From the NCBI GenBank assembly GCA_016716125.1, contig JADJWZ010000002.1:186001-250000 (forward strand): a stretch of DNA of 64,000 nt, in the 5' to 3' direction. This DNA is from Ignavibacteria bacterium. Its GTDB lineage: Bacteria > Bacteroidota > Ignavibacteria > Tepidaquicellales > Tepidaquicellaceae. Numbering within the stretch: position 1 is the stretch's first letter; the number at the start of each line of letters is the position of its first letter. Below the pieces are notes generated by a model. That model worked only from the letters and a program-made list of their open reading frames with translations, had not been told where the DNA came from and searched no databases. Shown here one piece after another: positions 17,210 through 26,902 of this stretch. Position numbers and translations under genes: made by a program.

Positions 17210-18074
17210 TTGAAAGGCATTATACTTGCAGGCGGCGCGGGATCACGTTTATATCCTGTCTCAAAAATTTACAGTAAGCAGCTCACACTTATCTACGATA
17301 AACCTCTTATCTATTATCCGTTATCAATTCTTATGCTCTCAAATATCAGAGAGATACTGATAATTTCCAATGAAGAGACCATTCCTTTATATCAGAAATT
17401 ATTTGAAGACGGATCTGATTACGGTATCAAAATTGATTATGCATTACAGACAGCGCCAAACGGAATTGCCGAATCTTTTATAATCGGTGAAAAATTTATC
17501 GGCAGTGACAGCGTGACGCTAATACTCGGCGATAATATTTTTTACGGTAATATAGATTTCATTTACAGGGCGATGCAAAAAAATGACGGCGCTACAATAT
17601 TCGGATACAGGGTAAATGATCCCGAGCGCTACGGCATTGTTGAATTTGACGGAAGCGGTAAAGCGATTTCCATTGAAGAAAAACCGAAGCAGCCGAAATC
17701 TAATTTTGCAGTCCCCGGACTTTATGTCTATGATAATGAAGTTGTGAAGATATCAAAAAATATAAAGCCGTCTCCCCAGAGGAGAGCTTGAGATCACTGA
17801 TGTAAATAATGTCTATCTGCAAAACGGAAAGCTCAGTGTCGAAAAGATCGGCAGGGGAGTCGCGTGGCTTGATACGGGAACTCCGGAGTCGCTCTTGCAG
17901 GCGTCAAATTTTTTCGGAGTGATCGAAGACAGGCAGGGACTTAAGGTAGCATGTATTGAAGAGATCGCATACTATAAAGAATTTATTGATAAGAATAATT
18001 TTGAAAAACTGATTGAAAAGATCCCTAACTCTCTGTATAAAAATTATCTCGAAAAAGTATTAAAGGAAAATTAA
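17210..18074 (+). CDS. rfbA: Glucose-1-phosphate thymidylyltransferase (frameshifted)
   Basis: Makes dTDP-glucose from glucose-1-phosphate and dTTP, the first step toward dTDP-rhamnose for surface polysaccharide. It begins at TTG with KGIILAGGAGSRLYP (nucleotide-binding loop) and has KQLTLIYDKPLIYYP and LILGDNIFYG. The first frame stops at 17791 because of an extra C in the CCCC run at 17774-17777. Removing one C gives PSPRGELEITDVN, which matches the family, and continues through GRGVAWLDTGTPESLLQAS to TAA at 18072-18074, ~287 residues, the normal length. rfbC follows after one base. Confidence 0.88.
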
Positions 18075-18075
18075 T

Positions 18076-18630
18076 ATGAACATATTGAAGACTGATATAG
18101 AAGGTGTATTAATTATTGATACTGAAGTATTCAGCGACGACAGGGGATATTTTTTCGAATCTTATAACAGGCAAAAATTTATTGACGCCGGAATTGACGC
18201 TGAATTTGTGCAGGATAATATTTCAAAGTCAGTTAAAGGCACGATAAGAGGACTTCACTATCAGGTTGGAGATTATGCTCAGGGTAAGCTGTGCCAGGTT
18301 TTATCAGGTCATGTACTTGATATTGCAGTTGATATAAGAATGGGTTCGCCGACATACGGTAAATATGTTGCCGTGGATCTCACATATTTAAATCACAGAC
18401 AGATCTGGATACCGCCCGGCTTTGCGCATGGATTTTCGGTTTTATCGGAAGAAGCTGTATTCTCATATAAATGCACGGCGTTTTACAGTAAGAAAGATGA
18501 AAGATCAATTTTGTATAATGACCCGGACCTTAATATATACTGGATGACTGAAAATGTAATTGTCTCGGAAAAAGATCGCCAGGCAGAGTTGTTTAGAAAT
18601 ATAAAGCCGGAATTTAAGTTCACCGGCTGA
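18076..18630 (+). CDS. rfbC: dTDP-4-dehydrorhamnose 3,5-epimerase
   Basis: Epimerises dTDP-4-keto-6-deoxyglucose at C3 and C5 in dTDP-rhamnose synthesis. The 184-residue cupin has the family motifs DDRGYFFESYN, GTIRGLHYQ (catalytic His), VLDIAVDIR, and the IWIPPGFAHGF loop. It begins one base after rfbA and so is co-transcribed. rfbB and rfbD are not in this window. No defects seen. Confidence 0.94.
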   Translation: MNILKTDIEGVLIIDTEVFSDDRGYFFESYNRQKFIDAGIDAEFVQDNISKSVKGTIRGLHYQVGDYAQGKLCQVLSGHVLDIAVDIRMGSPTYGKYVAVDLTYLNHRQIWIPPGFAHGFSVLSEEAVFSYKCTAFYSKKDERSILYNDPDLNIYWMTENVIVSEKDRQAELFRNIKPEFKFTG

Positions 18631-18729
18631 TTATTTTTTAGTCCTTAAAATATCTCCTAGCTTTATACTTACTCATTGATGTATGTAACTTCAGTAAGAC
18701 CTTTATCAGATCATTACTGAAAAAAAATC

Positions 18730-19700
18730 TCATGCAGTTTCGCTTTTGCCGACAATATTCTTGAAATATTCGAAAGTAATTTTCAGCCCTTCAGATCTGC
18801 TGACCTTCGGTTCCCATCCCAGTATTTCCTTGGCTTTAGTAATATCCGGCTGTCTTTGTTTAGGATCGTCAGTCGGCAGAGGTTTATAAATTATTTTCTG
18901 ATCCGTGCCGGTAAGTTTAATAATCTCTTCAGCAAAATCCTTAATTGAAATCTCATCAGGGTTTCCGATATTAACCGGATAGACATAGTCGCTTAAAAGC
19001 AGTCTGTAAATTCCTTCCACGAGATCATCGACATAACAGAAAGATCTTGTCTGACTTCCGTCACCGAATACAGTTATATCTTCACCCTGATCGCCTGTCC
19101 GAAAAAAGCCGGCAGAGCTCTGCCGTCATCAAGTCTCATTCTCGGACCGTATGTATTAAATATTCTGATAATTCTCGTATCAAGACCGTGGTAAGTATGA
19201 TAAGCCATTGTGATAGCTTCCATAAATCTTTTCGCTTCGTCATATACTCCGCGCGGTCCGATCGGATTTACATTCCCCCAGTACTCTTCATTCTGCGGAT
19301 GCACCATCGGGTCGCCGTAAATTTCTGAAGTTGACGCTATAAGGAATCTTGCATCCTTTTCTTTAGCAAGTCCGAGAAGATTATGCGTACCGAGTGAACC
19401 GACCTTTAATGTCTGTATAGGAATTTTCAGATAGTCGATAGGACTTGCCGGTGAAGCGAAGTGCAGAATATAGTCGAGCTTTCCCGGGACATGAACAAAT
19501 TTCGTAACGTCATGAAAATAAAATTCAAATTCCTTAAGAGGGAATAAATGTTCAATGTTTCTTTTGGATCCGGTAACGAGATTATCCATTCCGATAACGT
19601 GATATCCTTCTTTTATAAATCTGTCGCTGAGATGTGAGCCGAGAAATCCTGCAGCTCCTGTAATAAGTATCCTTTTCTGACTAGAGTGGTTTGATGACAT
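18730..19700 (-). CDS. UDP-glucuronate decarboxylase-type SDR (frameshifted)
   Basis: Extended short-chain dehydrogenase of the UDP-xylose synthase type, converting UDP-glucuronate to UDP-xylose for glycans. The N-terminus has GAAGFLGSHL (NAD loop). The catalytic region has STSEIYGDP, GVYDEAKRF (Tyr and Lys of YxxxK) and RIIRIFNTYGPRM. The frame breaks at 19085-19087, where a CCC run (minus-strand GGG) lacks one base. Restoring it yields QAIRGEDITVFGDG and SFCYVDDLVEGIY, joining the C-terminal part that ends at 18730. ~323 residues in total, the family norm. A dTDP-glucose or UDP-glucose dehydratase relative is less likely given VDDLVEGIYRLL. Confidence 0.83.
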
Positions 19701-19808
19701 TTAAAAATTTTAATTTTGAATTCGGTTAATTTACTAATTATGGTCAAAAGTTTTCAGATATAAATTATTCTAACTTTAATATTAATTAATCAATCAATAA
19801 TTTGCGCT

Positions 19809-20189
19809 ATGAAAAAAATTAACCCGGTAAAAACAGATCCCGGAAAAGTCAGACTGCTTGAGACATTTGACAATTCATTCCCGGACAGGAAATATCTTAT
19901 AATTCACAGAGTCAACGAATTTACGTCTGTCTGTCCGAAGACCGGACAGCCGGACTTCGGTGTTCTGACTATTTCCTATATTGCAAAAAAGAAATGTATA
20001 GAATTAAAATCTCTGAAGTATTATCTGCAGGCATTCAGAAATGAAGGCATATTTTATGAAAATGTTACAAACAGAATACTGGATGATCTTGTTAAAGTAT
20101 TGAATCCGGTATGGATGGAAGTTAAAGGCGAATACAGTGTCAGAGGCGGACTAAATTCTACGATAGTTGCTGATTACGGAAAGAAGTAA
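19809..20189 (+). CDS. queF: NADPH-dependent preQ0 reductase
   Basis: Reduces 7-cyano-7-deazaguanine to preQ1 in queuosine biosynthesis. The 126-residue unimodular type has the catalytic Cys in NEFTSVCPKTGQPDFG (~residue 42), the NADPH signature LKSLKYYLQAFRNEGIF (~60-76) and the ENVTNRILDDL helix. Convergent with the ABC-transporter operon, with only 10 bp between stops. No preQ1 riboswitch was recognised upstream. Confidence 0.95.
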   Translation: MKKINPVKTDPGKVRLLETFDNSFPDRKYLIIHRVNEFTSVCPKTGQPDFGVLTISYIAKKKCIELKSLKYYLQAFRNEGIFYENVTNRILDDLVKVLNPVWMEVKGEYSVRGGLNSTIVADYGKK

Positions 20190-20199
20190 TAACTAAAAA

Positions 20200-21207
20200 T
20201 TAAGCGGATACATACGGACAAGCTGCAAAGTGTCCCGGTTCTTTCTCTTCAAGCGGGGGGACGAAATCAGCGCATTCCGGTTTCGCAATCGGGCATCTTG
20301 TTCTGAAAACGCAGCCGCTCGGCTTATTCATTGGTGACGGAACATCACCTGTAAGAATGATCCTTTCTTTATTTTTAAATTTTGGATTCGGGACCGGCAC
20401 TGCTGAAAGCAGCGCTTTGCTGTATGGATGAATCGGATGGTGATAGATCCTGTAACCATCTCCGACTTCGCAGAATTTTCCGAGATACATTACTACAATT
20501 CTCGAACTGATATGTTCGACCACAGAAAGATCATGAGCAATAAAAAGAAGAGTCAGATCGAATTCTTCCTGAAGCTGCTGAAGCAGATTTATAACCTGCG
20601 CCTGAATTGAAACGTCCAGTGCCGATACCGGTTCGTCTGCAATAATAATTTTCGGATTTGTGGAAAGCGCTCTTGCGATACCTATTCTTTGTCTTTGTCC
20701 GCCTGAAAATTCATGAGGATATCTTTTTGACTGTTCAGCCTGCAGACCAACTTTTTCGAGAAGCCAAGCGACTCTTTCTCCGCGTTCTTTTTTATTCATA
20801 TTAGTATGATAAAGAAGCGGCTCTTCGATGATCTGACCAACTGACATTCTGGCATTAAGAGAAGAGTAGGGGTCCTGAAAAATCATCTGAATATTACCTC
20901 TGTGCTTTCTCATTTCACTTCTTGAAAGCTTATTAAGGTCGATCTCGCCTGCGTCAGTTCTCATCCAGATCTCACCTTCTATTTCCACATCATGAGAAGA
21001 AAATTTCAGAATATTTATCACAGCTTTGCCGATGGTTGATTTACCGCAGCCGGATTCGCCGACAAGTCCGAGAGTCTCGCCTTTTTTTAATTCAAAACTG
21101 ACTCCGTCGACGGCTTTTACTTCAGCTACTTTTCTTAAAAAAAGTCCGCCGGTAACGGGAAATTTAACCTTAAGGTCTTTTATTTCTAATATATTTTCAG
21201 GATTCAA
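20200..21207 (-). CDS. Peptide ABC transporter ATP-binding protein (OppF-like)
   Basis: A 335-residue ATPase of the Opp/Dpp family. Walker A GESGCGKST (~49-57), Q-loop IFQDPYSSL, signature FSGGQRQRIGIA, Walker B IIIADEP, and the C-terminal oligopeptide domain with cysteines (GCVFRTRCPIAKPEC) that in some relatives hold an Fe-S cluster. It is the last gene of a five-gene operon (substrate-binding protein, two permeases, two ATPases). Confidence 0.92.
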   Translation of the reverse strand: MNPENILEIKDLKVKFPVTGGLFLRKVAEVKAVDGVSFELKKGETLGLVGESGCGKSTIGKAVINILKFSSHDVEIEGEIWMRTDAGEIDLNKLSRSEMRKHRGNIQMIFQDPYSSLNARMSVGQIIEEPLLYHTNMNKKERGERVAWLLEKVGLQAEQSKRYPHEFSGGQRQRIGIARALSTNPKIIIADEPVSALDVSIQAQVINLLQQLQEEFDLTLLFIAHDLSVVEHISSRIVVMYLGKFCEVGDGYRIYHHPIHPYSKALLSAVPVPNPKFKNKERIILTGDVPSPMNKPSGCVFRTRCPIAKPECADFVPPLEEKEPGHFAACPYVSA

Positions 21208-21240
21208 TTAACTGATGATAAATAAATTTTAAATAAAAAA

Positions 21241-22308
21241 TTACTTTTCGCTTTCATATAAATGACATCTTACAAATCTGTTTTTTTCAACTTCTAAAAG
21301 CTCAGGTTCGACTTCAAAACATTTATCAAATGCTTTTGTACATCTTGTATTGAATTTACATGCTTTCGGTAATTCAAGTATATGCGGAATGTTTCCCGGG
21401 ATCGCCTTCAGCTCTTCCATTGGCAGATCAGGGTTTGGAAGCGAAGAAAGCAGACCTACAGTATAAGGATGCAATGGTTTTTCAAAAAGCGGATCCACTT
21501 CGGAGATCTCCTGAATTTTTCCTCCATACATTACAATTACCCTGTCGCATGTTTCCGCAACCACTCCAAGATTATGGGTAATAAGCAATATTGCAGAATC
21601 TTCTCTTTCCTTTTTTAATCTGAGCATCAGCTCAAGTATCTGCGCCTGAATTGTAACATCGAGAGCGGTGGTTGGTTCATCGGCTATTAACAGCGACGGA
21701 TGCAAAGACAGCGCCATAGCTATCATTACTCTTTGCCGCATACCTCCGCTGAACTGATGAGGATAATCTTTCATTCGTTTTTCCGGAGAGGAAATTCCGA
21801 CAAGCGTCAGCATTTCAACAGCTTTCTTTTCGGCTTCTTCTTTTGAAATTTCTTCATGATTTAAAATCGCCTCAAGTATCTGATCGCCGATCTTCATAAC
21901 GGGATTAAGCGATGTCATAGGTTCCTGAAATATCATAGAGATCTCATTCCCTCTGTACTTTTTCATTTCTTCAAAAGAGATCTTAAGGAGATCTTTCCCT
22001 TTGAAAAAAACTTCACCGCTTACTATCTTGCCCGGAGGATCAGGGATAAGTCTTGTAATGGAATATGCAGTAACTGATTTACCTGAACCTGACTCACCGA
22101 CTATACCAAGCACTTCTCCTTCATAAATGTCAAAGCTCACGTCATCGACAGCTTTGGCCGGCACTTTATTTTTCAGATACTTATCAGTCTTATACAATTC
22201 CATCAGCACGGGATCGGAAATTTCCAGATGCAGGGATTTTTGTTTCTCGGTATCTTCTACAAAGAAATACGTTTTAAGATTTTTTATTTCAACAAGCTTT
22301 TTATGCAT
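21241..22308 (-). CDS. Peptide ABC transporter ATP-binding protein (OppD-like)
   Basis: Partner ATPase, 355 residues. Walker A GESGSGKS (~71-78), signature FSGGMRQRVMIAMA, Walker B LIADEPTTALD, and a Cys-containing C-terminus (CKFNTRCTKAFDKC). A ~20-residue insertion between the first strand and Walker A (around EKQKSLHLEISDP) is longer than usual. Gap of 33 bp to the OppF-like gene and 11 bp from the permease. Confidence 0.92.
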   Translation of the reverse strand: MHKKLVEIKNLKTYFFVEDTEKQKSLHLEISDPVLMELYKTDKYLKNKVPAKAVDDVSFDIYEGEVLGIVGESGSGKSVTAYSITRLIPDPPGKIVSGEVFFKGKDLLKISFEEMKKYRGNEISMIFQEPMTSLNPVMKIGDQILEAILNHEEISKEEAEKKAVEMLTLVGISSPEKRMKDYPHQFSGGMRQRVMIAMALSLHPSLLIADEPTTALDVTIQAQILELMLRLKKEREDSAILLITHNLGVVAETCDRVIVMYGGKIQEISEVDPLFEKPLHPYTVGLLSSLPNPDLPMEELKAIPGNIPHILELPKACKFNTRCTKAFDKCFEVEPELLEVEKNRFVRCHLYESEK

Positions 22309-22319
22309 GAATAAATTTT

Positions 22320-23380
22320 TTACCTCATTCGTGAATAGACTTTAGGATCAAATGCTTCTCTTATTGCTTCACCGATAAATACAATTGCCAGAAGTGTTAA
22401 GAACATTGCTATGAGCGGCGTAGTAATCAGCCACCAGTATTCTATATTTACAACACCCTGCTGCATCAGCTGACCCCAGCTCGGAGTAGGCGGAGGAAGT
22501 CCGAATCCCAGAAAGTCCAGGGAAACGAGTGAAAATATATTTGCTACAATCGCAAACGGGGCGAAAGAAATAACAGGAGTCAGTGAGTTCGGCAGAATAT
22601 GACTGAATATAATTTTCTTATTCTTTGCTCCCATTGAAACGGCAGCCGATACATAGTCCCTGGCCTTTTCCCTGTAAAATTCTCCCCGCATGTAATAAGT
22701 AATGCTGATCCATCCGATAAGAGTAAGAATGAAAGTCAGCATAGAAAATTCGGCTGTAAGATCGAACTGATAATAATTATTAAATAAAAGAAAGGTATTG
22801 TACTCCAGATCTCAATTATTCTTAATCCGAACATATCCACTTTTCCTCCATAAAAGCCAAGCATAGCTCCGATTGCAATTCCAATAATATAAGTCAGCAG
22901 AGTTACTATAAGCGCAAATGAAAGACCGATATTAAATCCATATGCAAGTCTCGCAAATACATCTCTTCCCCTGTCGTCAGTACCAGCCCAGTGTGCAGAT
23001 GAGGGCGTGTGCGGCGGATTTCCAGCCAGTTCGCTAAGCAGATTTTCGTTCGGGCTGAAAGGGTATACAGGCAGCAAAACCCAGTTACCTTTATCTTCTT
23101 CCTTATATTGCTTATCCAGTAATCTGTAATTCGCTTCGCCCTGAATATCTTGTCCCAGTGATTCGGCGGAATAAAATTTAAAGACCGGAAAATAATATTC
23201 ACCATTATAATGAACTATCAGAGCGTCTTTTCCTATGAACAAAGGAAGAATGAAAGAGACAGCGTAAAGGATTAAAATTACGATAAAAGAATAATAGCCT
23301 CTTTTAAGAGTTTTAAATTTTTTCCATCTTTTTTTAAGGATAGAAGTTGATACTTGTTTTTGAGTTTTATCTTCAGACAT
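22320..23380 (-). CDS. Peptide ABC permease, YejE/OppC-like (frameshifted)
   Basis: Inner-membrane permease. The long periplasmic segment before the permease core (NGEYYFPVFKFYSAES, then LPVYPFSPNENLL and WAGTDDRGRDVFARL) is typical of YejE, not plain OppC. The frame breaks at the AAAA run at 22745-22748 (minus-strand TTTT); adding one T joins SSILQPNF to SMLTFILTLIGW. The remainder carries the ATPase-coupling EAA-type loop (DYVSAAVSMGAKNKKIIFSH) and ends at 22320. ~353 residues in total. Confidence 0.88.
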
Positions 23381-23429
23381 TAAAAAAATTTTCTATGATA
23401 ATACAGATTGAATTTTTATTGGTTAAAAA

Positions 23430-24461
23430 TTATTTGAATCTGATCCTCGGATCCACAATAGCGTAAAGAATATCCGATAAAATATTTCCGACAAGTAGTA
23501 ATAAAGTTGATATTACAAGTATTCCCATAACAACCGGGTAATCTCTCTGAATAATAGAATCATAGCTAAGTAATCCGATGCCGTTGATATTAAAAACTTT
23601 TTCAATCAGAATGCTGCCGGCGAGCACAAGTGAAATTGCATGTCCGAGTCCTGTTGAAATAGGGATGAGCGAATTTCTCAGAGCATGTCCGAAAATGACT
23701 TTTCTTTCCGTCAGACCTTTTGAAAAAGCAGTCCGGATATAATCCTGACTTAAATTTTCTATTACAGAATTTTTTGTAAGTATAGTAAGTGTAGCAAAAC
23801 TTCCGATCATATAACTTGTTACCGGAAGAATCGTGTGATGGATCTGATCCCAGATTTTTCCGGATAAGCTGAGAGTTTCAAAATCCGAGGATCTGAATCC
23901 TCCGAGCGGGAATACATCCCAGAAACTACCGCCTCCGAATAACACAAGCATTAACGCTCCGAAAGCAAAACCGGGTACGGCATATCCGGCAAATACAATT
24001 GCTGAAGTTATGAAGTCAAACTTGGAGCCGTTTTTAACCGCTTTGTATACTCCAAGCGGAATGCAGACTATGTATGTTAATACAAATCCAATGACACCGA
24101 AATAAATTGATATGGGAAATCTGGAAGTAATGACATCCATGACAGGTTCTGAATATACATAAGACCTGCCGAGATCAAGTTTAAGTAAATTACCAAGCCA
24201 TAAAATATATCTTTCGTGGATCGGTTTATCGAAACCGTAAAATTTCTGAAGTTCTTCGATCGCTGACTGAGGAATATTCTGTGATGTGCCGGTTGTACTT
24301 CCGGATTCACTTAAACCGGTAGATCCGCCCATACGGATCTTCATGATCTCCATTTCCAGAGGTCCGCCGGGAACGATCTGAAGAATGAGGAATGTGACTA
24401 ATGTAATACCAAGAAAAGTCGGAATGATTAAAAGAAATCTTCTTATAAAATAAGTTGTCAT
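23430..24461 (-). CDS. Peptide ABC permease, YejB/OppB-like
   Basis: A 343-residue permease beginning YFIRRFLLIIPTFLGIT, the family's first helix, followed by VPGGPLEMEI and a Gly/Ser-rich insertion before the FYGFDKP block. The longer loop after PGGP is a YejB feature. The EAA coupling loop is DYIRTAFSKGLTERKVIFGH, and the C-terminus is DPRIRFK. It starts 6 bp after the binding-protein gene. Confidence 0.9.
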   Translation of the reverse strand: MTTYFIRRFLLIIPTFLGITLVTFLILQIVPGGPLEMEIMKIRMGGSTGLSESGSTTGTSQNIPQSAIEELQKFYGFDKPIHERYILWLGNLLKLDLGRSYVYSEPVMDVITSRFPISIYFGVIGFVLTYIVCIPLGVYKAVKNGSKFDFITSAIVFAGYAVPGFAFGALMLVLFGGGSFWDVFPLGGFRSSDFETLSLSGKIWDQIHHTILPVTSYMIGSFATLTILTKNSVIENLSQDYIRTAFSKGLTERKVIFGHALRNSLIPISTGLGHAISLVLAGSILIEKVFNINGIGLLSYDSIIQRDYPVVMGILVISTLLLLVGNILSDILYAIVDPRIRFK

Positions 24462-24467
24462 CCGGAA

Positions 24468-26429
24468 TTATTTATTAATCGTAACAACTTCGCCATTTTC
24501 TTCTCTTTCTTTCAGATCAATCCAGAATTTTTCTTCAACTTCCCCCGCAACCATCGTCTTACCTTTATCTTTAAGAGCTGCCTGATACTCAGAATATCTT
24601 TCCGGGTCAAGCCACCAGATGGCAAAAACTCCTAATTCTTTTCCGCCGTAATAGTCATCGAATCTTGACAGATACCATTTCGGATAACCGAATTTATTCT
24701 GGAATAATATTCTTGAATAGTCTGCATACCATCCGTAAATATATGGCTGTAATGAAACTAAAATACTGTCAACTTCCCTGACCTGTTTAATTCTTTCCTT
24801 CTTGTCGAAAGTCTTTGCATACAGATCGGCTATTTCATCGATCCTGGCATTTTTCTGACCTGCCCAGTTAGTGCTGTTCGGGTCGTCTGCTGTTTTTGAT
24901 GTCACATTAAATTCAAGATTCGGTGGATTCTGACCGCCCCAGTTTGCAGGGATCATTGAGAAACTTCTTTCATTACCAATTTTGAAAGATGTTGTGCCGT
25001 CCACCTGTTTCAGATTCAGTTTGACACCGGCTTTCTTCAGATCCTCCTGAAATATAGTAAAGTATCTTTCCTGACTCGGCTGAGTAAATGTCATTTCAAC
25101 TTCAAAAATCCTACCGTCTTTCATTCTGTAACCGTCCTGATTTTTTTCTTTCCAGCCCGCTTCTTCAAGAAGAATGATTGCGCTGTCAAGATTATAATTA
25201 ACCAAAGGATTATTCGGATTTTCATAAACTGTTCCGGAAAAATGAGATTTGATCGGAGTGTAGGAATTGAAAAAAAGTTTTTCATTAAAGGTTTTTCTGT
25301 CATAAAGCATTGCAAAAGCTTTACGTACTTTAATATCATCAAACGGAGGTTTTCTCATATTCATTACTATACCTGAAAGTCCGCCGGGATTCTGATTATA
25401 AATTTTACGTTTCTGAACTATACCTCTTTTCACTTCTTCGAAATCAGTTTTTTCAGCCCACCACTGAGCTCTGTTAACGCTGTAAATATCTATCTCACCT
25501 TTTTTAAACTTTTCGTAAGTCAGTGTTTCATCAGAAATAACATCAGTTTTTATTATGTCAAAATTAAATAAACCGGCTGCGAATTTTTCTTTCTCAGCCC
25601 AGTAATCACTTCTTCTTCTTAATATAATGGATCTTCCTTTATCTATATCTTCTTTCTTAATATAATACGGACCGCTTCCGGGAACGCAGTCATAGTTAAA
25701 TTTTTCGAGATAATCTTTTCCGGAAATATTACCTATAATATGAGCCGGTAAAAGTCTGATTCCGGCAGCGCTTGCAAAATAAAGCCATCCAACCTTAGTA
25801 GCTTTTATTGAAACAATATACTTACTTTCGGCAACGGGCATTTCAAAATTTTCTTTGTAATATTCATCACCGCCGGTAAGAAGACCCGGATCAAGTAAGA
25901 GTTTAAAAGTAGCGATATAGTCATCGGCTATTACAGGTTTACCGTCAGCCCATCTTGCATTAGGATTAATTCTGAACTTGAATAATAGTTTATCTTCTGA
26001 AATTTGCCAGTGAGTAGCCAGTCTTGGAGTATATTCTTCATTAACGGGATCAGAGTCAAGCATTGATTCATACATCAGAGTCTGAGCCATTCTTGTATAA
26101 TAGGAATTTTCATCTTTACCTACTAATCTGAGAGTAGACGGGAAATCCGGAATTGACCAGATGATCTGACCGCCTTTGACAGCTTTGGGGTCACCGATGG
26201 TATTGTAATCAGTACTGGTAGTCCAGCCTTCACCGGTAAAACCTTCGCCGCCCATTTCAGCGGATACCGAAGGATCAGCGCCGGGCGGAGTATCGAATTC
26301 TTTAATGGAGATTGGCTGAGTGTTCATGCCGGAGGTTGTTGGTTTTTGGGAATCATTATCTCCGCAGGAAATCAGGAAAGCGGAAAATAATAAAAATAAA
26401 AAAGCACTTAAGAAAGTCTTTTTGGTCAT
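24468..26429 (-). CDS. Peptide/nickel-type extracellular solute-binding lipoprotein (SBP family 5)
   Basis: A 653-residue periplasmic binding protein, first gene of the operon. It has a lipoprotein signal with lipobox FLISC (~18-22), a Ser/Gly-rich linker, then the family-5 fold (YTPRLATHWQIS, NARWADGKPV, RKAFAMLYDR, LEEAGWKEK). Length and N-terminal layout resemble YejA, which feeds the YejBEF transporter. A strong Shine-Dalgarno (AAGGAG, minus strand at 26440-26445) precedes the ATG, unusual for this genome. Ligand presumably oligopeptides; not proven. Confidence 0.9.
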   Translation of the reverse strand: MTKKTFLSAFLFLLFSAFLISCGDNDSQKPTTSGMNTQPISIKEFDTPPGADPSVSAEMGGEGFTGEGWTTSTDYNTIGDPKAVKGGQIIWSIPDFPSTLRLVGKDENSYYTRMAQTLMYESMLDSDPVNEEYTPRLATHWQISEDKLLFKFRINPNARWADGKPVIADDYIATFKLLLDPGLLTGGDEYYKENFEMPVAESKYIVSIKATKVGWLYFASAAGIRLLPAHIIGNISGKDYLEKFNYDCVPGSGPYYIKKEDIDKGRSIILRRRSDYWAEKEKFAAGLFNFDIIKTDVISDETLTYEKFKKGEIDIYSVNRAQWWAEKTDFEEVKRGIVQKRKIYNQNPGGLSGIVMNMRKPPFDDIKVRKAFAMLYDRKTFNEKLFFNSYTPIKSHFSGTVYENPNNPLVNYNLDSAIILLEEAGWKEKNQDGYRMKDGRIFEVEMTFTQPSQERYFTIFQEDLKKAGVKLNLKQVDGTTSFKIGNERSFSMIPANWGGQNPPNLEFNVTSKTADDPNSTNWAGQKNARIDEIADLYAKTFDKKERIKQVREVDSILVSLQPYIYGWYADYSRILFQNKFGYPKWYLSRFDDYYGGKELGVFAIWWLDPERYSEYQAALKDKGKTMVAGEVEEKFWIDLKEREENGEVVTINK

Positions 26430-26902
26430 AATAAAAAATCTCCTTAGAAGTTTAAAAGTTTTTCAATATAAAAAATGATAATATAAATTAATAGTTTTTT
26501 TAAAATACATTTATATTGGGAAGTTTATTTATAGGAGTTGTAAGTAATATCTTAAGGAATGTTGCAAACCGTTTTAAGGGTTTGCAGTTTATATGCGGCG
26601 CGTAAATATTAAAGTCAATTATACATAGAGGGGTTGTTGGGGATAGGGGGGCCCCCCCCCCAAAGGGCCCCCAAAAAAAAAAACACATTCGTTCATATTT
26701 CCTCCATTGCATTTATTAAACAAACTTCAAACTGTTTTACCTTTGAAATTTTTAATCCATTTAAGAAGTTCTTTGAATCCTGAATTAACTATTTTCTTTA
26801 ATATCAAATCAATATTTTAATCAACAATACAAATTTTAAAAATCTATTGTCCTTCCAATAAATCTCAAATGATTTTTTCAGGACTACTAAACAGGAGATA
26901 AA
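26430..26902. other. Intergenic region, 473 bp, between divergent operons
   Basis: Divergent promoter region of the peptide transporter (minus) and the secreted sugar dehydrogenase (plus). Mostly AT-rich with no gene. It holds the anomalous G/C/A homopolymer block at 26646-26683. A purine-rich AGGAGA precedes the ATG at 26903. Confidence 0.6.
26646..26683. other. Anomalous homopolymer block (G6 C10 ... G3 C5 A11)
   Basis: Six G, ten C, three A, three G, five C and eleven A follow each other within an otherwise AT-rich spacer. GGGGGGCCCCCC is self-complementary, so a hairpin is possible. The composition is unlike anything else in the window, so a sequencing or assembly artefact is as likely as a real element. 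Confidence 0.7.

Noticed and set aside
18631..18729. Possible small gene between rfbC and the decarboxylase-type gene
   Set aside because: Only ~100 bp, no open frame with a plausible start.
26500..26712. 70-codon minus-strand frame through the G/C block
   Set aside because: Translation is dominated by homopolymer codons (FFFW, GGG), with no similarity to any family and no start context.
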